Assembly (NCBI GenBank): GCA_947445045.1
Contig: CANFCA010000046.1
Location: forward strand, 1 to 7,522
DNA: 7,522 nucleotides
DNA from: Gallionellaceae bacterium
GTDB lineage: Bacteria; Pseudomonadota; Gammaproteobacteria; Burkholderiales; Gallionellaceae
Direction of reading: 5' to 3'
Part shown: positions 1-6,668 of the stretch, in pieces
Layout of the letters: the number at the start of each line of letters is the position of its first letter
How positions within the stretch are numbered: position 1 is the first letter of the stretch
Position numbers and translations under genes: made by a program
The notes under the pieces: generated by a model
What the model saw: the letters and a program-made list of their open reading frames with translations, nothing else
Databases searched by the model: none
Told to the model about the DNA's origin: nothing

Positions 1-34
1 AAATAGTGCTGGTGAAATTAAGGGTTCTGAAGTT

Positions 35-712
35 ATGAGTGACAAAAAAAATTCTTTAGTTTCTAACAGCCAATCAGGGCAAGATTTATGGGTTATTGAG
101 TTATTTCGAAGAAAGCAAAACGGTTTTTTCCTTGAGATAGGAGGGGGAGATGGATTATGGATATCAAATACCCTATTGCTGGAAAATGAACTTGGATGGA
201 AGGGTATCCTTATAGAGCCAACGAGCGCATTTGAACGTTTAGTGAAGAATCGACCTAATTGCATTGCTGATAATTCGTGTATTGCCAGCGTAAGGAAAAC
301 TGTTACGTTATTTGAAATTCTCGATCGTGGCCAATTAATGTTAAGCAGGAAGGCAAAGCAGAATTCGCTGCTTTCAATGGTGAGAGAGGATATCACTGCC
401 GATGAAGGACACAAGCTCAACTCGAATTGGGGGTCATTTCAAAGGGCGTATCAAAGGGAGGCAGTTCCTTTGGAGGAGGTACTAGGCAAGCATAAAGCTC
501 CTCCTGTTATTGATTATTTCAGTTTGGATGTGGAAGGTTTTGAATACGAAATATTAAAGAATTTTCCATTTGGTGAATATACATTTTCGTGTCTCGGTGT
601 GGAAAGGCCGCCAGTTGAATTGCACAAACTTTTGGAGAAAAATGGCTATTCACTGCGAACTGAGCTTGGGGAAGATTCTATGTATGTGCATGCCAGCCTA
701 TGTTTCGATTGA
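35..712 (+). CDS. FkbM-family SAM-dependent methyltransferase
   Basis: Predicted S-adenosylmethionine-dependent methyltransferase of the FkbM type, a family that O-methylates sugars or polyketide-like products and often sits in surface-glycan clusters. Visible marks are the N-terminal QSGQDLW segment (residues 13-19), the SAM-binding glycine loop FFLEIGGGDG (31-40), the SNTLLLE and GWKGILIEP segments (44-62) that are hallmarks of the family, and the conserved DYFSLDVEGFEYEIL block (160-174). At 225 residues it is the usual length of a stand-alone domain. There is no signal peptide or membrane segment, so it should be cytosolic. The ATG at 35 has a possible AGGG at 21-24, but the frame is open back to base 2 with no other start codon visible, so the true start may lie outside the window. 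GC is about 41% by hand count (61-660), lower than the pil genes. The substrate cannot be told from sequence. The family call is firm; the role is inferred. Confidence 0.85.
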   Translation: MSDKKNSLVSNSQSGQDLWVIELFRRKQNGFFLEIGGGDGLWISNTLLLENELGWKGILIEPTSAFERLVKNRPNCIADNSCIASVRKTVTLFEILDRGQLMLSRKAKQNSLLSMVREDITADEGHKLNSNWGSFQRAYQREAVPLEEVLGKHKAPPVIDYFSLDVEGFEYEILKNFPFGEYTFSCLGVERPPVELHKLLEKNGYSLRTELGEDSMYVHASLCFD

Positions 713-764
713 AGTGCTGAATATAGACATTTCCAAACCTCTGAATAGCTCAATCGGTTTAAAC
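713..764. other. Short convergent intergenic gap, no clear terminator
   Basis: This 52-base gap separates two genes that converge on each other. I looked for a shared intrinsic terminator and found only a weak five-base complement (AAACC at 735-739 with GGTTT at 756-760, loop of 16 bases) followed by AAAC rather than a T tract. Neither strand shows a convincing GC-rich hairpin with a U run, so termination here is either factor-dependent or inefficient. Confidence 0.5.
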
Positions 765-1358
765 TCAACAAGACAATAATGCTTTAACCGCAGCAATGTC
801 TGCGTGGGTTTCAGGATGGCGGCTGCCGCTGAATCTGGCGTTTTCGGGAAGTACAATGATATGAATTTGCGTACCCGATTCTCCAGACAGAGCATAACTC
901 GGCACAAACTCTTCATGCCCACTTATCTTCACTCTCCATTCACCACTTTCAAAATCAATCTTTTGTTTGAGCATGAATAACAGCACTGACTTTTCATCAT
1001 CGCTAAAAAGCATGATGTTGATGTCGGATTGCTCCCCAGCTAATCCACTTAATACCGAGCCTGTGAGATAGGGGTGAAATTCGGCAAACATCAACATATA
1101 GGTTAGCGCCTCTTCCCGAAGCCCGAGAAGCACATGGGGATGCATTTCACTCTGAAATAGTTGGCGAAAGCTGCGTAACGCGGTGTCGATTTCATCATTG
1201 CTGGGCAAATGTTGGGTATCCGCAGCGCCGAGCTGTTTGGCCGCTTTACGTTTGGCAAAGGCGTGGTCAGTAATGCCATCTTCTGCCATTAGCTTTGCTG
1301 CTTGATGAGCCAGCTGTTCACGCATGTGGTCGCGTCTATTTGGGTACTCTTTAGGCAT
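765..1358 (-). CDS. Nucleotidyltransferase-like protein linked to PBP1A
   Basis: A 197-residue soluble protein of a proteobacterial family that, as I recall, is often labelled hypothetical or, misleadingly, UDP-N-acetylmuramate-alanine ligase. It has no Mur-ligase ATP-binding loop. The N-terminal third is charged and helical, with the family-like pattern YPNRRDHMREQLA (residues 5-17), LMAEDG (23-28), AKRKAAKQLGA (35-45) and LPSNDEID (51-58). The C-terminal half (about 96-197) resembles a nucleotidyltransferase fold: LTGSVLSG (98-105) followed by SDINI (111-115), where active enzymes usually have Gly-Ser then Asp-x-Asp/Glu. Here the second acid is Asn and no clear third acid is seen (TQIHI, 163-167), so catalysis is doubtful. 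It starts 9 bases after the PBP1A stop, with only a weak purine-rich leader, and is probably co-transcribed and translationally coupled with it. The function is unknown; a regulatory or binding role is a guess. Confidence 0.7.
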   Translation of the reverse strand: MPKEYPNRRDHMREQLAHQAAKLMAEDGITDHAFAKRKAAKQLGAADTQHLPSNDEIDTALRSFRQLFQSEMHPHVLLGLREEALTYMLMFAEFHPYLTGSVLSGLAGEQSDINIMLFSDDEKSVLLFMLKQKIDFESGEWRVKISGHEEFVPSYALSGESGTQIHIIVLPENARFSGSRHPETHADIAAVKALLSC

Positions 1359-1367
1359 TATTATCTT

Positions 1368-3680
1368 TTAGAGCAATTGATCTTTAACCGCTTCTGTAGG
1401 CTTGCTTTGCTCGGAGGCGGAAGGTGTAGCTGACCCGGAAGGGATGTTTTCTTGATAAAAATATTCAACGCGAGCACTGCTGTCATCATGTATTCCATCG
1501 TCGTTGATATGTAGCGCAACCATATTTTCAGGCATGACATATTCAGTTTGTGGAACGTCCTTAAGGACTTTTTCCATATAGCTTATCCACATAGGAAGTG
1601 CCGCACCACCGCCTGTTTCTTTGTCGCCGAGACTGCGTGGTTGATCGAATCCTATCCAAGAAATGCCCACAACACTCCGTTGAAAACCACAGAACCACGC
1701 GTCTATAGAATCATTGGTTGTTCCCGTTTTGCCTGCCAAATCATCTCGTCCCAACTGCATAGCACGTATCGCTGTACCATGTTTCACTACATCTTGCAGC
1801 ATACTCACCATGGTAAACGCATTGCGTGCGTCAATGATTTGCTGCGCACCGCTACCCACTGAGGCTGGGGTCGCTTTACTTAATATCGTGCCACGGGCAT
1901 CTTCAATGCGTTGAATAAAGTAAGGTGTAACGCTATATCCACCGTTAGCAAACACGGAATATCCGGCTAGCATTTGTAGTGGCGTAACTGAGCCTGCGCC
2001 CAATGCCATGGTTAAATACGCGGGTATTTTTGCTTCATCAAAGCCAAACTTTGCAGCGTAATCCTTTGCATATTGCGGGGTAATAGATTGCAAGATACGA
2101 ATTGAAACCATGTTCTTTGATTTAATCAAAGCTTGACGCATGCGCATAGGGCCTTCAAATTTGCCATCATAATTTTTGGGTTCCCAAGGTTCGCTACCAG
2201 TTTGCTCAGCATCAAATACGATAGGCGCATCATTGATAACTGTTGCGGGTGTAAAGCCCTTTTCCAGCGCAGCGGAATATACAAAAGGCTTAAAGCTGGA
2301 GCCGGGCTGGCGGAAAGCTTGCGTAATATGATTGAATTGATTGCGGGAAAAGTCAAAGCCGCCAATCAAAGAGAATATTGCGCCATCTTGCGGACTTCCG
2401 GAAACAAAAGCCGCTTGAACCTGAGGAAGTTGGCTGATTTGCCAGACATCCTTCTCATTTTTTTGCAACCTGATGACAGAGCCAGGATTGATACGCTGAT
2501 TTAGCGCTACTTTTTTATTCAAGTTGGGCAGCGCGAAACGTAATCCTTCGCCACTAATTTCAAGCGTTTCTCCTCGCTTAGTGTAGGCGCGTATCATAGT
2601 GGGTGAAGCAGCAATAACAATGGCAGGGACTAAATCATCATTGTCATCAAAGTCCTGCAAGCCTTCTTCAAGTATCTCGCTGTCTAAATTACTACCCTGC
2701 AAATCGACAAATCCTTCTGGGCCGCGATAGCCATTGCGTCGATCATAATCCATCACGCCTTTGCGCACCGCCTTGTAGGCAGCCAATTGATCCTGCTGGC
2801 GTATGGTGGTGTAAACCTTAAATCCTTGAGTGTAGGCATCATCCTGATATTTGTCATAGACGATTTGCCTTGCCATTTCGGATAAGTATTCGGCTTTAAC
2901 TGCAAATTCTTGACCGCCACGTATTGTTTCGACAGGTTGAAGTTGCGCGGCCTTAAATTGCTCATCGTTAATGTAATGAAGTTCATTCATGCGGCGCAAA
3001 ACATACATCTGGCGGAGTTTTGCACGTTTAGGATTGACCACTGGATTGTAGGTTGAAGGTGCTTTTGGCAAGCCAGCAAGCATGGCGGCTTCAGGAATGG
3101 TGAGTTGCGAAATGGACTTACCAAAATATACGTTTGCCGCTGCGGCAAAGCCATACGCGCGTTGACCTAAATAAATTTGATTGATGTAAAGCTGGAGGAT
3201 TTCATCTTTGGTTAAGCTGTGTTCAATTTTAAAAGTCAGTAAAACTTCATTAAATTTTCTCGTGTAGGTCTTTTCTTTAGAAAGAAAAAAATTGCGAGCC
3301 ACTTGCATTGTAATTGTGCTGGCACCTTGTTTGGCACCACCTGAGCTGAAATTGGAAATGGCTGCGCGTAACACACCCATGTAATCTATGCCGCCATGCT
3401 CATAGAAGCGATCATCTTCGGCGGCCAGAATTGCTTGCTTCATAATTACTGGGACTTCGGCAATTTTAACCAATGCTCGACGCTCTTCACCGAATTCATT
3501 AAGTAGCGTACCTTCAGCACTGTAAATGCGTAATGGAATTTTCGGACGATAGTCGGTCAAAGCATCTAAAGATGGCAAAGTTGGGTAAGTTAGCATCACC
3601 ACCAAGCCCAGCAAAATGGCGGGCAGCATCACGAGTGTAAGGATGACTAAAGCAGGTAAAAGCCAGCGACGTGAAGTCAT
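1368..3680 (-). CDS. mrcA: Penicillin-binding protein 1A, bifunctional PG synthase
   Basis: Class A penicillin-binding protein (770 residues; also called ponA) that polymerises lipid II glycan strands and cross-links their peptides on the periplasmic face of the inner membrane. A short cytoplasmic Arg-containing N-terminus precedes one membrane anchor (about 7-31). The GT51 transglycosylase domain (about 50-225) shows EDDRFYEHGG with catalytic Glu88, QGASTITMQVARN (118-130), RKFNE with the second Glu145, and LYINQIYLG (164-172). A linker/OB-like region follows (about 290-420). The transpeptidase domain carries all three motifs: SSFK with nucleophile Ser461 and Lys464, SKN (521-523), and KTGTT (651-655). 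The tail after about 740 is Ser/Pro/Glu-rich and likely disordered. No other start codon lies in frame before the upstream TAA at 3744-3746; the ribosome site is weak (GGA, 9 bases before ATG). It is transcribed away from pilM. All catalytic residues are intact, so it should be fully active. Confidence 0.96.
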   Translation of the reverse strand: MTSRRWLLPALVILTLVMLPAILLGLVVMLTYPTLPSLDALTDYRPKIPLRIYSAEGTLLNEFGEERRALVKIAEVPVIMKQAILAAEDDRFYEHGGIDYMGVLRAAISNFSSGGAKQGASTITMQVARNFFLSKEKTYTRKFNEVLLTFKIEHSLTKDEILQLYINQIYLGQRAYGFAAAANVYFGKSISQLTIPEAAMLAGLPKAPSTYNPVVNPKRAKLRQMYVLRRMNELHYINDEQFKAAQLQPVETIRGGQEFAVKAEYLSEMARQIVYDKYQDDAYTQGFKVYTTIRQQDQLAAYKAVRKGVMDYDRRNGYRGPEGFVDLQGSNLDSEILEEGLQDFDDNDDLVPAIVIAASPTMIRAYTKRGETLEISGEGLRFALPNLNKKVALNQRINPGSVIRLQKNEKDVWQISQLPQVQAAFVSGSPQDGAIFSLIGGFDFSRNQFNHITQAFRQPGSSFKPFVYSAALEKGFTPATVINDAPIVFDAEQTGSEPWEPKNYDGKFEGPMRMRQALIKSKNMVSIRILQSITPQYAKDYAAKFGFDEAKIPAYLTMALGAGSVTPLQMLAGYSVFANGGYSVTPYFIQRIEDARGTILSKATPASVGSGAQQIIDARNAFTMVSMLQDVVKHGTAIRAMQLGRDDLAGKTGTTNDSIDAWFCGFQRSVVGISWIGFDQPRSLGDKETGGGAALPMWISYMEKVLKDVPQTEYVMPENMVALHINDDGIHDDSSARVEYFYQENIPSGSATPSASEQSKPTEAVKDQLL

Positions 3681-3723
3681 GTATAGTTGTCCGAATGTGA
3701 AAAAAAATGATATGGTGTTTGAA

Positions 3724-3752
3724 ATTATATCGGCTATCCGAATTTAATTAAC
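3724..3752 (-). promoter_or_regulatory. Candidate mrcA promoter
   Basis: Read on the minus strand, 3729-3724 is a perfect TATAAT -10 hexamer. The -35 is poor: TTAATT with a 16-base spacer or GTTAAT with 17. Transcription would begin near 3717, giving a leader of about 37 bases that contains a T8 run. The perfect -10 makes this the best minus-strand candidate in the gap, but the weak -35 suggests modest strength or help from an activator. Confidence 0.45.
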
Positions 3753-3765
3753 TATTAAAAATAGC

Positions 3766-3794
3766 TTTACACGCTTTATAGTTATTGCTAGGAT
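3766..3794 (+). promoter_or_regulatory. Candidate pilMNOPQ promoter
   Basis: TTTACA (3766-3771, five of six matches to the sigma70 -35) and TAGGAT (3789-3794, four of six to the -10) are separated by exactly 17 bases. The start would fall near 3801, about 30 bases before the pilM ATG. No sigma54-type GG/GC element was seen, in line with housekeeping expression of the alignment genes. Confidence 0.5.
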
Positions 3795-3831
3795 TTAAAC
3801 CACTTTGTACAAATAACGCTCTAAACAGCCT

Positions 3832-4932
3832 ATGATTAAAGCAAATTTTGACATCCCGCTGGACTTTTTAAGTGCTTCAACGCCCCCGTTGGTCGGCGTA
3901 GATATTAGCTCATCGTCAGTCAAAATGGTTGAGTTAAGCTTGTCACCAAAAAAAACAGGCTACACGGTAGAGCGTTACGCCATTGAGCTGCTGCCTAAAG
4001 GCGCGGTGAGTGATGGCAATATCAATAATCTTGAAGCGGTTTCGGAAAGCATGCAGCGCGCGTGGCGGCGACTCGGAACGCGAATAAAAAATATCAGTTT
4101 GGCCTTGCCCGCAGCAACGGTGATTACAAAAAAAATTCTCTTGCCAGCGGGCATGCGCGAAGAAGATTTGGAGTATCAGGTTGAATCTGAAGCGAATCAA
4201 TATATTCCTTTTGCCCTTGATGAAGTGAATCTGGATTTTCAGGTAATCGGTCCTGCGCTTGGCAATGCCGATGAGGTTGAAGTGATGTTGGCAGCTTCTC
4301 GCAAAGCCAATGTTGAAGATCGTGTTGCAGCGGCGCAGGCATCAGGATTAAAAACGGTAGTGATGGATGTGGAGCCCTTTGCAGCTCAATTGGCGTTTGA
4401 GCAAATTAGCATCCAATTACCGGACGGTGCGGTCGATAAATGCGTCGCGCTGGTTAATATCGGCGCGATTGTGATGAATGTAAATGTATTGCGTAACGGG
4501 CAATCCATCTACTCAAGAGATCAACAAATCGGCGGCGATCAACTCACGCAACAAATTCAAAATACCTTTGGTTTATCTGCAGAAGAGGCCGAAGCTGGCA
4601 AGCGCAATGGTGGCTTGCCAGATAATTATGAGGGCGATGTGTTAGAGCCGTTCCGCGAAAACATCGTGGCGGAGATTACGCGTGCGTTGCAATTTTTTTA
4701 TGCTTCGTCGCAATATAATGAGGTTGATTTCATTGTGTTGGCTGGGGGGTGCGCTGCATTGCCAAGATTGGACGATGCAGTGGCAACGCGAACTCAAGTG
4801 AGTACTATGGTGGCCAATCCTTTTGCCATGATGACGTTATCAAGCCGTATTAAACCTAAACAGTTGCAAGCTGATGCGCCATCGTTGATTATTGCTTGCG
4901 GCCTAGCCATGCGGAGGTTTGATCCATCATGA
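3832..4932 (+). CDS. pilM: Type IV pilus assembly protein PilM
   Basis: Cytoplasmic actin-like (FtsA-fold) ATP-binding protein that binds the N-terminal tail of PilN and couples the pilus motor to the envelope-spanning complex. At 366 residues it is of usual length. Phosphate-1 loop: GVDISSSSVKMVEL (22-35). The 1C-type subdomain region includes ALPAATVITKKILLP (91-105) and the conserved EANQYIPF block (120-127). Phosphate-2 region: LVNIGAIVMNVNVLRNG (207-223), where the usual Asp of the DIGA motif is Asn209. Adenosine-binding strand: IVLAGGCAALPRL (301-313). The ATG is the first possible start after an in-frame TAA at 3814-3816, although no Shine-Dalgarno sequence is evident. It is the first gene of the operon, and its stop overlaps the pilN start as ATGA. 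The identification is very secure; the effect of the Asn is unknown. Confidence 0.96.
   Translation: MIKANFDIPLDFLSASTPPLVGVDISSSSVKMVELSLSPKKTGYTVERYAIELLPKGAVSDGNINNLEAVSESMQRAWRRLGTRIKNISLALPAATVITKKILLPAGMREEDLEYQVESEANQYIPFALDEVNLDFQVIGPALGNADEVEVMLAASRKANVEDRVAAAQASGLKTVVMDVEPFAAQLAFEQISIQLPDGAVDKCVALVNIGAIVMNVNVLRNGQSIYSRDQQIGGDQLTQQIQNTFGLSAEEAEAGKRNGGLPDNYEGDVLEPFRENIVAEITRALQFFYASSQYNEVDFIVLAGGCAALPRLDDAVATRTQVSTMVANPFAMMTLSSRIKPKQLQADAPSLIIACGLAMRRFDPS
4913..4917 (+). promoter_or_regulatory. pilN ribosome binding site inside the pilM end
   Basis: GGAGG inside the last codons of pilM lies 11 bases before the first of two tandem ATG codons (4929 and 4932). The first ATG is preferred because the second would be 14 bases away and because the first overlaps the pilM stop, which fits translational coupling. 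Confidence 0.6.
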
Positions 4933-5519
4933 TGCGTATTAATTTATTACCCCATCGGGCAGAAAAACGCCGTGCGAAGCAGATTCAATTTATTGCGCTG
5001 GGAGTTATATCAGTAGTATTGGCTGGGATACTTGTCGGTTCCGTGCAAGTGGCGATAGACGCAAAAATAGCCTATCAAGAAAGACGTAACGCCTATTTGA
5101 AGCAAGAGACGACTGTCTTAGATAAGCAAATCGAGGAAATCAAAAAATTGCGCGAGCAAACTCAAGCTTTGCTAGCACGTAAAAATGTGGTGGAAGGGTT
5201 GCAAAGCACACGTTCTGATACCGTGCATCTGCTCGATCAGATGCTGCGCATCTTGCCTGACGGTGTGTATATTAAGACTTTGAAGCAATCAGGCGATAAA
5301 ATCAATATGGTTGGATATGCGCAATCTAATTCACGAATTTCTACTTTGATGCGCGCAGTTGAAGATTCACCTTGGCTGGAAGCACCTTCGCTGGTGGAAA
5401 TACATGCGGTAACTACGGCAGGCAGTCGTGTGGGAGAGTTTTCATTGAACTTTGCGTTGACTAAACCCAAAATTGTCGCAGCACCCCCCTCCCCTAAACC
5501 TGCTGCTGCCAAGGGTTAG
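4929..5519 (+). CDS. pilN: Type IV pilus alignment protein PilN
   Basis: Bitopic inner-membrane protein (196 residues) that pairs with PilO in the periplasm and holds PilM through its cytoplasmic tail. The PilM-binding motif INLLPHR is at residues 4-10, followed by a basic stretch (AEKRRAK) that fits the positive-inside rule. One transmembrane helix spans about 21-43. A heptad-like charged coiled coil follows (about 48-95), then a ferredoxin-like periplasmic domain (about 96-178) with ILPDGVYIKTLKQ (108-120). The C-terminal tail is rich in Pro, Ala and Lys (180-196) and includes a C6TC4 run in the DNA, likely a flexible extension. The start overlaps the pilM stop, and pilO begins 5 bases after this stop. 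Confidence 0.95.
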   Translation: MMRINLLPHRAEKRRAKQIQFIALGVISVVLAGILVGSVQVAIDAKIAYQERRNAYLKQETTVLDKQIEEIKKLREQTQALLARKNVVEGLQSTRSDTVHLLDQMLRILPDGVYIKTLKQSGDKINMVGYAQSNSRISTLMRAVEDSPWLEAPSLVEIHAVTTAGSRVGEFSLNFALTKPKIVAAPPSPKPAAAKG

Positions 5520-5524
5520 ATGCC

Positions 5525-6151
5525 ATGATGACTCTAGATGACTTAAAAAGCCTGAACCCCAAAACCCCTGGTGCTTGGCCATGGCCAGCTAAAATCCTTG
5601 CTTTCGCGGCATTTTTCGCAGCCGTGGTTGTAGCGGGTGCGGCATTTATTTGGCAAGGGCAATGGGAGAATTTGAGTCGAATTAAAGATGAAGAGGTGCA
5701 GCTAAAAGAGGCATTCTTGGTTAAAAAGAAAGAGGCAATTAACTTAGATTTAATAAAAAAACAGCTTACCGAGACTCAAGAGTCTTTTGGTGCATTGCTG
5801 AAGCAGTTGCCCAGTAAATCAGAAATGGATGCACTACTAACTGATATAAATCAAGCAGGGTTGGGTCGCGGATTACAGTTCGAATTATTCCGGCCAAGCG
5901 CAGAAAAAGTAAATGGAGCATTTACTGAGCAGCCAATCGCAATAAGAGTGACGGGAAATTATGACGATGTTGGTAAATTTTCAGGCGACATTGCTATGTT
6001 GCCGCGTATCGTGACGCTAAACGACATTGCTATCACTCCAGCTAATGGTGGATTGGTCATGGATGCAACTGCAAAAACCTTTCGTTATTTGGATGATCAA
6101 GAGGTTGCGGCACAGAAAAAAGCAACTCAACCTGCAGGAGCGAAGAAATGA
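5525..6151 (+). CDS. pilO: Type IV pilus alignment protein PilO
   Basis: Bitopic inner-membrane partner of PilN (208 residues) that helps set the geometry between the motor and the secretin. A short cytoplasmic segment with Pro/Trp (GAWPWPAK, 16-23) leads into one transmembrane helix (about 24-43). The periplasmic part has a coiled coil (about 48-92), the family hallmark LLKQLPSKSEMDALLTDI (91-108), the AGLGRGLQFELF segment (111-122) and a ferredoxin-like domain with VTGNYDDVGKF (142-152) and LPRIVTL (159-165). The tail (192-208) is Lys/Ala-rich. It begins with two tandem ATG codons, with AAGGG (5511-5515) 9 bases before the first. Its stop overlaps the pilP start as ATGA. Confidence 0.95.
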   Translation: MMTLDDLKSLNPKTPGAWPWPAKILAFAAFFAAVVVAGAAFIWQGQWENLSRIKDEEVQLKEAFLVKKKEAINLDLIKKQLTETQESFGALLKQLPSKSEMDALLTDINQAGLGRGLQFELFRPSAEKVNGAFTEQPIAIRVTGNYDDVGKFSGDIAMLPRIVTLNDIAITPANGGLVMDATAKTFRYLDDQEVAAQKKATQPAGAKK

Positions 6152-6657
6152 GATTGATTTTTCTTGTGCTAGTTTCTTTCTTGCTATCTGGATGCGGGGG
6201 TGAAGAGTTTCAGGACTTGCGTGATTTTGTAAAGAATTCGGGTGCGGATATGCGCGGTAAGATTGCCCCGCCGCCAGAAGTTAAGCCTTACGAATCTTTT
6301 GCCTACAATAACGACACAAATTTGCCAGATCCGTTCAAGCCCCGCAAGCCAGAGTTGAGAACTAGCGGCCCAGTTGGGGCGAATCAGCCAGATTTGGAGC
6401 GACCCAAGCAAGCATTGGAAGAGTTCCCACTTGAGAGTCTTAAAATGGTCGGTTACTTAGCTCAAAATAGAGTGGGTTTTGCCGTAATACGCGCTCCTGA
6501 TAACAAGTTGTATCGTGTTAAGGCCGGTAACTATGTGGGCTTGAATTTTGGCTTGATAAAAGAAGTGGCTGGTACTGAGGTAACCATTAAAGAAATGGTG
6601 CAAGATAGTTCGGGTGACTGGACTGAGCGTATTAGTACGCTACAATTAATTGAGTGA
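6148..6657 (+). CDS. pilP: Type IV pilus lipoprotein PilP
   Basis: Inner-membrane-anchored periplasmic lipoprotein (169 residues) that bridges the PilN-PilO dimer to the PilQ secretin. The N-terminus is a short lipoprotein signal with the lipobox LSGC, so Cys16 should be lipidated; the residues after it are Gly-Gly-Glu-Glu. A flexible PilN/PilO-binding stretch follows (about 20-85), including the conserved DPFKPR (61-66). The compact beta domain (about 90-169) has EFPLESLKMVGYL (92-104), GFAVIRAPDNKLYRVKAGNYVG (110-131, family core) and TLQLIE at the end. GGAG at 6137-6140 lies 7 bases before the ATG, which overlaps the pilO stop. pilQ begins 11 bases downstream. Confidence 0.96.
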   Translation: MRLIFLVLVSFLLSGCGGEEFQDLRDFVKNSGADMRGKIAPPPEVKPYESFAYNNDTNLPDPFKPRKPELRTSGPVGANQPDLERPKQALEEFPLESLKMVGYLAQNRVGFAVIRAPDNKLYRVKAGNYVGLNFGLIKEVAGTEVTIKEMVQDSSGDWTERISTLQLIE

Positions 6658-6659
6658 TT

Positions 6660-6663
6660 GGAG
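6660..6663 (+). promoter_or_regulatory. pilQ ribosome binding site
   Basis: GGAG, 5 bases before the ATG at 6669, is a good Shine-Dalgarno match. It settles the pilQ start, which directly opens a signal peptide. Confidence 0.7.
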
Positions 6664-6668
6664 TAAAA

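Larger units (their letters stand above)
3681..3831. promoter_or_regulatory. Divergent regulatory region between mrcA and pilM
   Basis: This AT-rich 151-base gap holds the promoters of two divergent transcription units. It contains a TCGG-CTAT-CCGA inverted repeat (3730-3741), the palindrome TTAATTAA (3744-3751), and an A8 run (3700-3707) that lies in the likely leader of mrcA. The heptamer TCCGAAT occurs twice (3690-3696 and 3737-3743). No small gene is supported here. Whether the inverted repeat is an operator is unproven. Confidence 0.6.

Noticed and set aside
735..760. AAACC/GGTTT pairing as an intrinsic terminator
   Set aside because: Five AT-rich pairs with a 16-base loop and no following T run are too weak.
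2133..2504. Plus-strand open frame of 123 codons antisense to mrcA
   Set aside because: It lies wholly inside the transpeptidase/linker coding region of a well-conserved gene, has no ribosome site I can see and no recognisable protein features; it is a shadow of mrcA. The same applies to the frames at 1548-1862 and 1714-1914.
4744..4749. G6 run in pilM as a contingency locus
   Set aside because: It encodes the conserved Ala-Gly-Gly adenosine-binding segment, and six bases is short for switching.
5484..5494. C6TC4 run near the pilN 3' end as a phase-variation tract
   Set aside because: One extra C gives a stop at 5495-5497 and one lost C reads to a stop at 5539-5541, neither making a PilN-PilO fusion. 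The run only encodes the loose Pro/Ala tail, so slippage would change little.
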